Assembly: GCF_001999325.1 (NCBI RefSeq)
Contig: NZ_MVAR01000022.1
Coordinates: 29,392-93,391, forward strand
Length of the DNA stretch: 64,000 nucleotides
Source: Thioalkalivibrio versutus
Lineage (GTDB): Bacteria > Pseudomonadota > Gammaproteobacteria > Ectothiorhodospirales > Ectothiorhodospiraceae
Direction of reading: 5' to 3'
A model generated the notes under the pieces. It was not told the DNA's origin and ran no database searches. It was given only the letters and a program-made list of their open reading frames with translations. Position 1 is the stretch's first letter, and every line of letters begins with the position of its first letter. The position numbers and the translations under genes are program-made. Below are positions 48,664 to 57,154 of the stretch, in pieces.

Positions 48664-49908
48664 ATGGCGTTGCTGGTACTCAAATTTGGCGGCACCTCGG
48701 TGGGCTCGCCCGAACGCATCCAGGCGGTGGCGGAACGCGCGCTGAAGCTGCGCGAGGAAGGCCATCAGCTGGTGATCGTGGTCTCCGCGATGAGCGGCGA
48801 GACCGACCGCCTGCTGGGCCTGGCGCACGCACTGAATCCGCGCGCGGACGGTCGCGAGCTGGATGTGCTGCTGTCCACCGGGGAGCAGGTCACCATCGCG
48901 CTGCTGTCGATGGCGCTGGAGGCGCGGGGCTGCGATGCGCGTTCCTATACCGGGGCGCAGGTGACCATCCGCACCGACAGCGCGCACAACAAGGCGCGCA
49001 TCCGTAGCATCGACGATGCCCGGGTGCGCGGCGATCTCGACGCCGGGCGCGTGGTGGTCGTGGCGGGCTTCCAGGGCGTGGACGAGGACGGCGCGATCAC
49101 CACCCTGGGCCGCGGCGGATCGGATACCACTGCGGTGGCGCTGGCCGCGGCGCTGAAGGCCGACGAGTGCCGGATCTACACCGATGTCGACGGCGTCTAC
49201 ACCACCGACCCGCGGTTGGTGCCGCATGCCCGCCGGTTGCAGAGCATCACCTTCGAGGAGATGCTGGAGATGGCCAGCCTGGGCTCCAAGGTGCTGCAGA
49301 TCCGCGCGGTGGAATTTGCCGGCAAGTACAACGTCCCTTTACGAGTGCTGTCCTCGTTCGAGGAAGGCCCGGGAACCCTGATTACCACGGAGGAGGATGC
49401 GCAAGTGGAACAGGCGCTGGTTGCGGGTATCGCGTTCAATCAGAACGAGGCCCAGCTGACGGTTCAGGGCGTCCCCGATCAGCCGGGGGTCGCGCATCGC
49501 ATCCTCGGCCCGATCGCGGACGCCAATATCGAGGTGGACATGATCGTGCAGAACGTCGGGGCGGATAATTCCACCGACTTCACGTTCACCGTCCATCGCA
49601 ATGACTACGACAAGGCCCTGGAGATCCTGCAGGCGGCCGCGAAGGCGTTGGGCGCCCGCGAGGTTTCCGGGGATACGCACATCGTGAAGATCTCGGTGGT
49701 CGGGGTCGGTATGCGTTCGCACGCGGGCATCGCCAGCAAGATGTTCGAGGCCCTGTCGCGCGAAACCATCAACATCCGGATGATCTCCACCTCGGAGATC
49801 AAGATCTCCGTGGTCGTAGATGAGAAGTACCTCGAACTTGCAGTGCGTGCATTGCACGATGCGTTTGAACTCGAACAGACCCCAGTCGGTCAACAGGAGG
49901 ACGGTTAA
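48664..49908 (+). CDS. lysC: Aspartate kinase
   Basis: A 414-residue aspartokinase, first step of the Lys/Thr/Met pathway. The kinase domain opens with [19 protein letters not shown] and contains [15 protein letters not shown] and [17 protein letters not shown]. Two ACT domains follow, with [20 protein letters not shown] and [20 protein letters not shown], for feedback inhibition. ATG 48664 is chosen because the conserved N-terminus starts there; the frame is open for 19 more codons upstream. An internal start for a regulatory beta subunit, known in some families, would lie near residue 245. It is 68 bases before csrA. Confidence 0.97.
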   Translation: MALLVLKFGGTSVGSPERIQAVAERALKLREEGHQLVIVVSAMSGETDRLLGLAHALNPRADGRELDVLLSTGEQVTIALLSMALEARGCDARSYTGAQVTIRTDSAHNKARIRSIDDARVRGDLDAGRVVVVAGFQGVDEDGAITTLGRGGSDTTAVALAAALKADECRIYTDVDGVYTTDPRLVPHARRLQSITFEEMLEMASLGSKVLQIRAVEFAGKYNVPLRVLSSFEEGPGTLITTEEDAQVEQALVAGIAFNQNEAQLTVQGVPDQPGVAHRILGPIADANIEVDMIVQNVGADNSTDFTFTVHRNDYDKALEILQAAAKALGAREVSGDTHIVKISVVGVGMRSHAGIASKMFEALSRETINIRMISTSEIKISVVVDEKYLELAVRALHDAFELEQTPVGQQEDG

Positions 49909-49976
49909 GGATGACAGACCGTAAAACGGTTACCGGACGACCGACTCCGTCCGACACAGGCACTGCGGAGAAGAGC

Positions 49977-50231
49977 ATGCTCATTTTGACTCGGCGTGTG
50001 GGCGAGACCCTCATGATCGGCGATGATGTGTCCGTCACCGTCCTGGGGGTCAAGGGCAATCAAGTCCGCATCGGCATCAACGCACCCCAGGACGTCGCGG
50101 TCCATCGCGAGGAAATCTTTCAGCGCATTCAGCGTGAAGCGAACGTCGCCAGTGGTGAGGGCGGCGGCGAGAACTCCAGTGGCGGTGGTACTGGGGCGGG
50201 TGGTGCCGCGGCAGGCGCACGCGACGACTGA
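49977..50231 (+). CDS. csrA: Carbon storage regulator CsrA (long C-terminal tail)
   Basis: An 84-residue RNA-binding regulator that blocks or stabilises mRNAs at GGA sites. The core, [17 protein letters not shown] through [20 protein letters not shown], is canonical, including the key N-terminal Leu4/Arg6 and Arg44. The tail from residue 53 is Gly/Ser/Ala-rich ([17 protein letters not shown]) and makes the protein 15-20 residues longer than usual. Two starts are possible: ATG 49977 with GCGGAGAAGAGC, and in-frame ATG 49911 with AGGAGG 10 bases upstream, which adds 22 residues. Position between lysC and tRNA-Ser is standard. Confidence 0.93.
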   Translation: MLILTRRVGETLMIGDDVSVTVLGVKGNQVRIGINAPQDVAVHREEIFQRIQREANVASGEGGGENSSGGGTGAGGAAAGARDD

Positions 50232-50250
50232 ACCTCCCGTAAGGAAAGCG

Positions 50251-50290
50251 AAAGGCCCGGAGGCTGCGATCAGCCTTCCGGGCCTTTCAT
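50251..50290 (+). terminator. Intrinsic terminator of csrA
   Basis: AAAGGCCCGGAGGCTG pairs with CAGCCTTCCGGGCCTTT around a short CGAT loop, followed by CATTTG. A strong stem with a T-rich end, 20 bases past the csrA stop and 37 before the tRNA. Confidence 0.88.
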
Positions 50291-50326
50291 TTGAAGGCCC
50301 AAGGCCTTATCCTGTGCCGCGTTTCC

Positions 50327-50417
50327 GGAGAGTTGGCCGAGTGGTCGAAGGCGCTCCCCTGCTAAGGGAGTATGGGTCAAAAGCCCATCGAGGGTTCGAA
50401 TCCCTCACTCTCCGCCA
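50327..50417 (+). tRNA. tRNA-Ser (anticodon GCU)
   Basis: A 91-base class II tRNA with CCA encoded. GGAGAGU pairs with the 3' ACTCTCC; the anticodon loop CTGCTAA gives GCU (50361-50363), reading AGC/AGU. A long variable arm (ATGGGTCAAAAGCCCAT) and the T arm GAGGGTTCGAATCCCTC are clear. tRNA-Ser downstream of csrA is a typical gammaproteobacterial order. Confidence 0.97.
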
Positions 50418-50422
50418 AATCC

Positions 50423-50452
50423 TGCGAAGGGGCCCGAGTGGCCCCTTTCGCA
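50423..50452. terminator. Terminator between tRNA-Ser and cydC
   Basis: TGCGAAGGGGCC pairs with GGCCCCTTTCGCA around CGAGT, six bases past the tRNA. With T residues inside the right arm it probably ends the tRNA transcript; it may also serve the convergent cydDC transcript. Confidence 0.65.
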
Positions 50453-50581
50453 CGTCTGGCCACGGCGTTCGTCCCCCAGCCCGTCCCCCATTGCTTCGTG
50501 ATCCGAACCTGTCCGTGCGGCCACCGAAAGTCGGGTGCCGGTGTGTCGGGCACGTTTCGCTGCGAGGTCCCGTCGCCGGCC

Positions 50582-52267
50582 TTAGCTCCGGCCGAGCGGT
50601 TTCGCGAGCTCGAGGCGCGGCCAGCGGGCCGGCAGTTGTCCCGGGGCATGGGTGACGAGGATGCACTGACGGTCCTGCAGCCAGGGCAGCAGCCGTTCCA
50701 CCACTCGTTGTTGCGTGGGGGTATCCAGACCGGAAAACGGCTCGTCGAGCAGGACGACCGGTCGGTCCTGAAGGACGACCGCCGCCAGGGCGAGACGGCG
50801 GCGCTGACCGCCGGAGAGGGACGCGCCGCCCTCGCCGATGCGGTAGTCCAGACCTTCGTCGGTGCCGCGCACGGCCTCGGCGAGATCGACCTGTTCCAGG
50901 GCCTCCCACAGTGCGGCATCGCTCAACGACCTGTGCGCCGGGGACAGGATGCTTCGGAGGGTCGTGTCCGGCAGTTGCAGGCCCTGGGGCAGGTAGCTGA
51001 TGTGGCGGTACCGGGCATCGGTGGGGATCCTTGCCAGATCGTCGTGGCCGAGCGCTACGGTACCGGCCAGGGGCGGGAGTTCGCCGGCGAGGGTGTCCAG
51101 CAGCGTGCTCTTGCCGTGCCCGCTGGCCCCGCTGATCACCAGGGGATAGCCACGCGCGGGTTCGAGGTCCAGGGGGCCGAGCAACGGGCGCTCGCGGCGA
51201 AAGCCGATGGTCAGGCCGTGTGCGTGTAGCGCAGGGGCCTCGTCACGCGGGGTCGGGTCCACGTACTCGGCGGTTGCGGGGGTATGGGTGGCGGCCACCT
51301 CCAGATGCTGCACCCGCCCGGCGGCTTCCAGGCTCTCGCCGGCACGCCACCATGCACCGGGCAGGCTGCCCAGAACCTCGCCCAGGCCCAGGGTCATCAG
51401 CGGCAGCAACACCGCGACCGAAGCGTCGAGCATTCCGTCACGGTACCAGCCCAGTGCCAGCACCAGCATCACCAGGGCGGAGGCGCCGACCACGGCCTGC
51501 ACGATCTGCTCGGAGCCGACCCCGAATGCCTCCTGCGTCCGTTGCCGGCGCGCGTAGTGGTCGTTTTCCCGGCGCAGGCGGGCCTCGTGCTCGCGGGCAC
51601 GGTCGTAGGCCAGCAACTCGGCCAGGCCGCCAATGAAGTCAAACAGTCCGACGCGTTCGCCGGCCCGGGCCTGCACCAGCGCGTGGCTGCGGCGCTGCCC
51701 GGCAAGGGCGAGCACGGCGGAGACCGCGAGCGTCGCGACGCCGGAGGTGGCGAGTACGACCGCGGCGGGCCAGGGTGCCAGCCAGACGGCGATACCCAGC
51801 GTGACCACCAGGCTGAGCGCCGCCGCGATCATGGGGCCGACCACCCGCAGGGGCATCGCATCGAGGGTGTCGATGTCGCCGGTCAAGCGGGTCTGCAGGT
51901 CGCCGCTGCGGTAGGCGCGAATACGTTCCATGGGCAGCGCGGCGAGGCCGCGAAAGCTGCGGCCGCGCAGGTCGGCCAGGCTGCGCAGCACCGCCTCGTG
52001 GCTGACCAGGCGTTCGAAGTAGCGCGCCAGGGTGCGACTGATCGCGGCGGTGCGGATGCCGCCGGAGGGCACGTAGAGGTCAAGTGTGGCCAGCAGGCCC
52101 GCGCCGGCCAGGGCGGTGGCGGTAATGAACCAGCCGGACAATGCCAGCAGGGCGATGCCGGCGATCCAGGTCAGCGCCAGCAGTCCCCAGGCACCCCAGT
52201 ACCAGCCCCGGCGCTGGCGGAATACGCGGTGCAGAAAGGCCAGTTCCGCGCGGGTACCGTTACGCAT
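50582..52267 (-). CDS. cydC: Thiol/heme ABC exporter subunit CydC
   Basis: A 561-residue half-transporter: six membrane helices, then an ATPase with Walker A ISGASGHGKSTLLD, signature ASLSGGQRRRLALA and Walker B RPVVLLDEPFSGLD. CydDC exports reduced thiols (cysteine, glutathione) and is needed to assemble bd oxidase. ATG 52267 overlaps the cydD 3' end by eight bases. The H-loop is THAPGQ. It is the last gene of the minus-strand run sqr-cydD-cydC next to divergent cydAB. Confidence 0.92.
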   Translation of the reverse strand: MRNGTRAELAFLHRVFRQRRGWYWGAWGLLALTWIAGIALLALSGWFITATALAGAGLLATLDLYVPSGGIRTAAISRTLARYFERLVSHEAVLRSLADLRGRSFRGLAALPMERIRAYRSGDLQTRLTGDIDTLDAMPLRVVGPMIAAALSLVVTLGIAVWLAPWPAAVVLATSGVATLAVSAVLALAGQRRSHALVQARAGERVGLFDFIGGLAELLAYDRAREHEARLRRENDHYARRQRTQEAFGVGSEQIVQAVVGASALVMLVLALGWYRDGMLDASVAVLLPLMTLGLGEVLGSLPGAWWRAGESLEAAGRVQHLEVAATHTPATAEYVDPTPRDEAPALHAHGLTIGFRRERPLLGPLDLEPARGYPLVISGASGHGKSTLLDTLAGELPPLAGTVALGHDDLARIPTDARYRHISYLPQGLQLPDTTLRSILSPAHRSLSDAALWEALEQVDLAEAVRGTDEGLDYRIGEGGASLSGGQRRRLALAAVVLQDRPVVLLDEPFSGLDTPTQQRVVERLLPWLQDRQCILVTHAPGQLPARWPRLELAKPLGRS

Positions 52268-53987
52268 GGCGAGCCCCCGGTGTCGCCGGCGCCAGGTCCA
52301 GGCGTTGCAAGCAGCGCTCGTGAATGGCGGCATGATGACTCGCGATCACCAGCGTCAGGCCACGGGCCTCGGCCAGCCGAAACAGCGTGTCGAGCAGGGC
52401 CTGTTCGGTGTCAGGGTCGAGCGCGCTGGTGGGTTCGTCGAGCAGCCAGAGCCGATGCCCCGAGAGCAGGGCGCGCGCCACCGCGACCCGCTGGGCCTGA
52501 CCGCCGGAGAGCCCGCGCCGGGCCTCGCCGATGGCGGTATCCAGGCCGTCGGGCAGCTCGGGTGCGTCGAGCGGCAGGCCGGCCTGTTGCAGTGCCGTAG
52601 CCATCTCCGCGTCGCCGATCGTGTCGCGGCGGGCGAGCTGCAGGTTATCGCGCAGGCTGCCGTGGAACAGATGGGCGTCCTGGTCGATCCAGGCGAACTG
52701 CCGGGCCAGGGGATGGCGCTGTACCGTGCCCGTGGTGGGGGTGAGAAAGCCGGCACACACCGCGAGCAGGGTGGATTTGCCACTGCCACTGGGCCCGGTC
52801 AGCGCGAGATGCGCCCCGGTGTGAACGGCCAGATCGAGCTCCGCCAGTGTGGGCGTGCGCTGACCCGGGTAGTGCACGGTGACTCCCTTCAGTTGTAGCC
52901 AGGGGACCACTGCGCCCTCGTCGGGGGCCGCGGTGGCCTCTGGGGAGTGCTCGGGCCCAACGGGGCCCGTGGGCGACGCCAGGGCGGGGGCAAGGGTCTC
53001 GGCGGCGGCCAGGGCGCCGGCGCGGTCATGGTAGCTCTGGGCAAACTGGCGCAGCGGAAGGAAATACTCCGGCGCCAGCAGCAGGATGAACAGGCCGGTG
53101 AACAGGGTGATGTCGCCGGCCGGGCCGTAGTCGATGGCGCCGAACAGGGCGAAGCCGATGTAGATCGCGACCATGCCGATCGCGACCGCGCTGAAGAATT
53201 CCATGATCGCCGAGGACAGGAACGCGACCCGCAGGGTGCGCATGGTCAGGCGCCGCTGCTGGTGACTGCGCTCGACGACCTCGGCCTCGGTTGCGGCGAT
53301 CGCGCGCGCTCGGCGCAGCCAGTCCAGGGTGCGGATGCGGTCGAGAAAGTGCCCCGCCAGGCGGTTCTCCTCCTGCTGCTGACGCCGGTGGATCTGTTCC
53401 GCGCCCATGCCAACGATCGCCATGAACGCCGGGATCAGCGGGGCGGCGAACAGCAACAGCAGGGCGGCGAGCCAGTCCAGCCAGAGCGCCGCGACCAGGA
53501 TGGCCAGCGGCGTCAGGATGACGGCCTGGCGCGCCGGCAGGTAACGGGCGTAGTAGCCGGTCAGGTCCTCCACCCGCGTCTGGAACTGCTCCGCCCAGGC
53601 GCCCGCGGTAGTCTGCCCGGCCAGCCGCGCTGGTCCAGCCTGCCGGGCCTGGCGCAGGAGATTGGCGCGCAGCTCCTGCTTCACCGCAAAGGCGAGCCGG
53701 TGACCGGCCAGGTCCCGCAGGGCCTGGGCGGCATAGCGCAGGGCGAGCAACACGAGGCCCGCGAGCAGGATCCCGGGCAGGTACGGGGCCTCGGGGGCGA
53801 ACAGGGTGCCGTGGACCGCCCAGGCCACGAGCCCCGCCAGGGCAATGGTGGCCAATGTCGCCACCAGCGTGCTGGCCGCACTTAGCACAAGCCAGCGGCG
53901 GTGCGGCTGCTGGCGCGCGCGCAGCCATGGGCCCGGCGAGGTCCGGGCGTCTGTCGCCTCCGCGTCTGTTCCGGGCACTTGCGTCAT
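52260..53987 (-). CDS. cydD: Thiol/heme ABC exporter subunit CydD
   Basis: A 575-residue half-transporter with six membrane helices and a C-terminal ATPase: Walker A LTGPSGSGKSTLLAV, signature RGLSGGQAQRVAVAR, Walker B LWLLDEPTSALD. The region LTGYYARYLPARQAVILTPL matches CydD membrane domains. It pairs with CydC to export thiols for bd oxidase maturation. It starts three bases after the sqr stop, so it is probably on the sqr transcript. The start at ATG 53987 gives a short hydrophilic N-terminal tail. Confidence 0.92.
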   Translation of the reverse strand: MTQVPGTDAEATDARTSPGPWLRARQQPHRRWLVLSAASTLVATLATIALAGLVAWAVHGTLFAPEAPYLPGILLAGLVLLALRYAAQALRDLAGHRLAFAVKQELRANLLRQARQAGPARLAGQTTAGAWAEQFQTRVEDLTGYYARYLPARQAVILTPLAILVAALWLDWLAALLLLFAAPLIPAFMAIVGMGAEQIHRRQQQEENRLAGHFLDRIRTLDWLRRARAIAATEAEVVERSHQQRRLTMRTLRVAFLSSAIMEFFSAVAIGMVAIYIGFALFGAIDYGPAGDITLFTGLFILLLAPEYFLPLRQFAQSYHDRAGALAAAETLAPALASPTGPVGPEHSPEATAAPDEGAVVPWLQLKGVTVHYPGQRTPTLAELDLAVHTGAHLALTGPSGSGKSTLLAVCAGFLTPTTGTVQRHPLARQFAWIDQDAHLFHGSLRDNLQLARRDTIGDAEMATALQQAGLPLDAPELPDGLDTAIGEARRGLSGGQAQRVAVARALLSGHRLWLLDEPTSALDPDTEQALLDTLFRLAEARGLTLVIASHHAAIHERCLQRLDLAPATPGARHA

Positions 53988-53990
53988 CGA

Positions 53991-55376
53991 CTAGCGCAAG
54001 TAGCGCCCGCGCAGCATGTTGAAATACAGCGGCTTGATCATGTGGACCTTCAGGCGCCACCACATCCAGCTTGGGGCGCCCTGGTCCAGGAAGGCGAAGG
54101 TCGGGACCTCCTCCAGGCTGTAGTCGAACTCGACCAGCGCCGCCTTGCCCACCTCGGTGATCAGCGGGCAGGAGGTATAGCCGTCGAACTGGCGCGACGG
54201 CTCGCGATCCTGGATCACGTCCACCAGGTTGTCGGGCATCACTGCGCCATGCGAGCGCACGGTGGAGGCGGTCTTGCCGATCGCGGTCGCGACGACGTCA
54301 CCGGCACCGAAGATGTTTGGGTAGTCCGTGTGCTGCAGCGTGCGGTCATCCACCGCCAGCCAGCCGCCGGCCGCCAGGGGGCCGTCCTCGACTGCCAGCC
54401 CGGCCTCGCGGACGAAGTCGTGCGCGCGCATCGGCGGGGTTACGTGGAGGTAGTCGTAGTCCACGGTCTCGCGGCCGCCATCGCGGGTCTGGAACTGGGC
54501 CTGGCGGGCGTCGACATCCACCGCCAGCAGGGCGCCGCCGTCGTTCACGCTTACGCCGCGTTCGGCGTACAGGTCGCGCACCATGTGGTCGAAGCGCTGC
54601 ACGCTGAACAGGGTGTCCGACCCGGTGTGATAGTGGAAGTCGGCGCCGGCGCGCTGCCCGGCGGTACGCAGCAGGTCGTCGGCGATGAAGGTCGCCTTGA
54701 TCGGCGCGCCGGCACACTTGATCGGCGTACTGGGGATGGTAAAGCGGGCCACCCCGCCGTGCTCGCCAAACGCGTGGATCTGCTCGTAGGCGTCCCGCGC
54801 GGCCTCGGCGCTGGCGTACAGGCTGGTCAGCCCGGGACGGCCGATATCCTCGCGCCGCAGCCCCTCGATCGCCTCGTAATCCAGGTGCAGCCCGGTCGCG
54901 ACCACCAGGAAGTCGTAGTCCAGCCGGTCGCCGTCGGTGGTCTCCACCCGCTGCGACTCGGGATCAATGGCTGCCACCGCGGACCGGACCCATTCCACCC
55001 CGCGCGGGATGTAGCGTTCGTTGCGGCGCTGGACCTCGCCCACCGAGTAGACGCCCGCGGCCACCAGGGTCCAGCCGGGCTGGTAATGATGGATCTCGCT
55101 TGGCTCGACAATCGTGATCCGGGCCCCGTCCAGCAGGTCGCGCAGGCGGGCGGCCATGGTCATGCCCGCGGCACCTCCGCCCAGCACCACGATGCGGGCC
55201 TGGCTGGAGACCGCCGCGCGGGCCGGGGCGGCCTGTACGCCGGTCGCCGACACCAGACCGGCGGCGCCGGCGATCTTCAGGAAATCGCGCCGGGACAGGC
55301 CCCGCAGCGTCTCGTCGGCTTGACGGGCCAGGGCCTTTTCAATCTCGGGATGCTTCGGGTCTTCGGGATGATGCAT
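53991..55376 (-). CDS. sqr: Sulfide:quinone oxidoreductase-like flavoprotein with Tat signal
   Basis: A 461-residue FAD enzyme. The N-terminus has a twin-arginine signal, LSRRDFLKIAGAAGLVSATG, then the FAD site ARIVVLGGGAAGMTMAARL. Two redox-active Cys positions typical of SQR are present: PIKCAGAP and YTSCPLIT; FGAGDVVATA is the second FAD-contact motif. The hydrophobic Trp/Tyr-rich C-terminus (PSWMWWRLKVHMIKPLYFN) suits membrane anchoring at the quinone pool. It should oxidise sulfide to sulfur/polysulfide and reduce quinone on the periplasmic side. ATG 55376 follows GGAGAGAGCC. A flavocytochrome c flavin subunit is the main alternative, but no FccA-type cytochrome is adjacent. Confidence 0.85.
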   Translation of the reverse strand: MHHPEDPKHPEIEKALARQADETLRGLSRRDFLKIAGAAGLVSATGVQAAPARAAVSSQARIVVLGGGAAGMTMAARLRDLLDGARITIVEPSEIHHYQPGWTLVAAGVYSVGEVQRRNERYIPRGVEWVRSAVAAIDPESQRVETTDGDRLDYDFLVVATGLHLDYEAIEGLRREDIGRPGLTSLYASAEAARDAYEQIHAFGEHGGVARFTIPSTPIKCAGAPIKATFIADDLLRTAGQRAGADFHYHTGSDTLFSVQRFDHMVRDLYAERGVSVNDGGALLAVDVDARQAQFQTRDGGRETVDYDYLHVTPPMRAHDFVREAGLAVEDGPLAAGGWLAVDDRTLQHTDYPNIFGAGDVVATAIGKTASTVRSHGAVMPDNLVDVIQDREPSRQFDGYTSCPLITEVGKAALVEFDYSLEEVPTFAFLDQGAPSWMWWRLKVHMIKPLYFNMLRGRYLR

Positions 55377-55471
55377 GGCTCTCTCCGCGTATCCGTCTGC
55401 CGCGCCGGAGACCGGGCGGGTCAGTTGCGATGGTCGCGCCGTCGACCGGGCGCTTCGTGTGACGGATTGCT

Positions 55472-55487
55472 TACAAGTTACATGCCA
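55472..55487 (-). promoter_or_regulatory. Sigma-54-type promoter match upstream of sqr
   Basis: On the minus strand, TTGGCATGTAACTTGTA has GG (55486-55485) exactly 10 bases from GT (55474-55473), close to the sigma-54 consensus TGGCAC-N5-TTGC. It differs at the last -24 base and has GT instead of GC at -12. Transcription would start near 55462, about 85 bases before the sqr ATG. Confidence 0.55.
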
Positions 55488-55540
55488 ACACCGGCAGGCC
55501 GCTCCACTGGGCCTCGTGTGCCGGTATGGGCGGGGGCAGG

Positions 55541-55587
55541 CTGCCAAAGATGGCAGTCATTCGAGACTTGGCTGACAAATATGGCAG
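55541..55587. promoter_or_regulatory. Two inverted-repeat activator-type sites between sqr and cydA
   Basis: CTGCCAAAGATGGCAG (55541-55556) is a perfect 6-bp inverted repeat with a 4-base spacer. CTGACAAATATGGCAG (55572-55587) is the same design with one mismatch. Their centres are 31 bases apart, three helical turns. They lie about 95-130 bases upstream of the cydA sigma-54 match and about 60-95 bases upstream of the sqr one, the usual place for enhancer-binding proteins. Confidence 0.6.
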
Positions 55588-55673
55588 AAACGGGCCGATG
55601 GCTGCTTGCGCCCGCCAGGCGGGAAAACACGGTTTGTAGCGTGCAGCCAGCGGTCGTGGTGCGGACAGGCAGT

Positions 55674-55690
55674 CTGGCACGGTACTTGTT
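55674..55690 (+). promoter_or_regulatory. Sigma-54-type promoter match upstream of cydA
   Basis: CTGGCACGGTACTTGTT matches the sigma-54 consensus well: a perfect TGGCACG at -24, GG and GT spaced by 10 bases, and TTGT for TTGC at -12. The expected start is near 55700, about 45 bases before the cydA ATG. The same GT variant occurs in the divergent sqr promoter match. Confidence 0.62.
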
Positions 55691-55744
55691 AGGAGGTTCA
55701 CCGATACGTCATGTCGGCGTGCCCCTGACTACGGAGGAAAGGCC

Positions 55745-57151
55745 ATGGAGCTCGACCCCATACTGCTATCGCGAATCCAGTTCGCGTTTGTCGTTTCGTT
55801 CCACGCGATCTTCCCGGTCTTCACGATCGGGCTGGCTTCGTTTATTGCGTTTCTGGAATTCCGCGCCTGGAAGACCGGCGAAACGATCTATACCCAGATC
55901 TCGAAGTTCTGGATCAAGATCTTCGCGGTGGTGTTCGGCATGGGGGTGGTCTCCGGGCTGGTCATGTCGTTCCAGTTCGGCACCAACTGGAGCGCGTTCT
56001 CCTACGCCACGGCCAATTTCCTCGGACCCGTCCTGTCCTACGAGGTGCTGACCGCGTTTTTCCTGGAGGCGGCCTTCCTCGGCGTGCTGCTGTTCGGGCG
56101 CGACCGGGTCCCGCAGGGGGTGCATCTGTTCGCGGCGCTGATGGTGGCGCTGGGCACGTTCATCTCGTCGTTCTGGATCCTGGTGGCCAACAGCTGGATG
56201 CAGACGCCGGTGGGCTTCGAACTGCAGGACGGCGTGTTCCACGTCACGTCCTGGATCACGGCGATCTTCAATCCCAGCTTCTGGCCGCGCTTCTTCCACA
56301 TGGGGCTGGCCTCGTTGCTCACGGCGGGCTTTGTGGTCGCCGGGGTCTCCGCCTGGTACCTGCTGCGTCAGCGCGACGTGGTCATGAACCGCAAGGCCCT
56401 GGGCACCACGATGTGGGTTCTGCTGTTCGCGGCCCCGGCGCAGCTGGTGGTCGGGGATATCCACGGCCTCAATACCTTCGAGCATCAGCCGACCAAGGTG
56501 GCGGCGATGGAAGGCGTGTGGGAGACCGAACGCGGCGCACCGCTGCTGCTGTTCGCCATCCCGGACTCGGCCAACGAGACCAATCACTTCGAGATCGGCA
56601 TCCCGAAGATGGCGAGCTTCATCCTGACCCACGAGATGGATGGCGAGGTGCCGGGTCTGCTGGAGGTCCCCGCGGAGGAACGCCCGCCGGTGGGCATCAC
56701 CTTCTGGTCGTTCCGCATCATGGTCGCGATCGGCATGGTGATGATCCTGTTCGCCCTGGCTGGTGCCTGGCTGCGCTTCCGCCGCCGGATGTATGCCTCC
56801 CCGCTGTTCCTCAGGGGGCTGTCCTGGATGATCCCGGCGCCGTTCATTGCGGTGGTCGCGGGCTGGTTCGTGACCGAGACGGGGCGCGCGCCCTGGCTGG
56901 TGTACGGCGTGATGAACCACGCCGAGGGCATCACCCCGGCGCTGACCGGCGGCATGGCCCTGTTCACGCTGATCGGCTACGTCGCGGTCTACGCGGCGGT
57001 GTTCACCGGGGGCGTCTACTACCTGGTCCGCATCGTGCGCCAGGGCCCGGAACCGGCCGATGCCACGCATGCAGCGGCGCACGCCAAGCGGCCCCTGTCG
57101 GCCGCCGATACCTGGATCGATGACGCCGCGGCCAGCGGTGAAAGGAGCTAA
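55745..57151 (+). CDS. cydA: Cytochrome bd-type quinol oxidase subunit I (CydA/CioA type)
   Basis: A 468-residue inner-membrane oxidase subunit that oxidises quinol and reduces oxygen at hemes b558, b595 and d. Heme ligand His20 is in VVSFHAIFPVF; SKFWIKIFAVVFGMGVVSGL and GDIHGLNTFEHQPTK carry further heme and charge sites. The periplasmic Q loop (EVPGLLEVPAEERPPV) is short, as in the CioA subgroup. The usually invariant GRQPW is GRAPW here (residues 380-384). ATG 55745 has CGGAGGAAAGG upstream. It forms an operon with cydB and faces sqr-cydDC across a regulatory gap. bd oxidases tolerate sulfide, which fits pairing with SQR. Confidence 0.95.
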   Translation: MELDPILLSRIQFAFVVSFHAIFPVFTIGLASFIAFLEFRAWKTGETIYTQISKFWIKIFAVVFGMGVVSGLVMSFQFGTNWSAFSYATANFLGPVLSYEVLTAFFLEAAFLGVLLFGRDRVPQGVHLFAALMVALGTFISSFWILVANSWMQTPVGFELQDGVFHVTSWITAIFNPSFWPRFFHMGLASLLTAGFVVAGVSAWYLLRQRDVVMNRKALGTTMWVLLFAAPAQLVVGDIHGLNTFEHQPTKVAAMEGVWETERGAPLLLFAIPDSANETNHFEIGIPKMASFILTHEMDGEVPGLLEVPAEERPPVGITFWSFRIMVAIGMVMILFALAGAWLRFRRRMYASPLFLRGLSWMIPAPFIAVVAGWFVTETGRAPWLVYGVMNHAEGITPALTGGMALFTLIGYVAVYAAVFTGGVYYLVRIVRQGPEPADATHAAAHAKRPLSAADTWIDDAAASGERS

Positions 57152-57154
57152 GTC

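Noticed and set aside
55482..55497. A third inverted-repeat site, ATGCCAACACCGGCAG, like the two activator-type sites
   Set aside because: It has several mismatches, is off the helical phase of the other two and overlaps the sqr -24 element, so resemblance may be accidental.
55711..55728. A five-codon leader frame (Met-Ser-Ala-Cys-Pro-stop) before cydA
   Set aside because: Its only good ribosome site (AGGAGG at 55691-55696) would lie upstream of the predicted sigma-54 transcription start, so it would not be in the mRNA.
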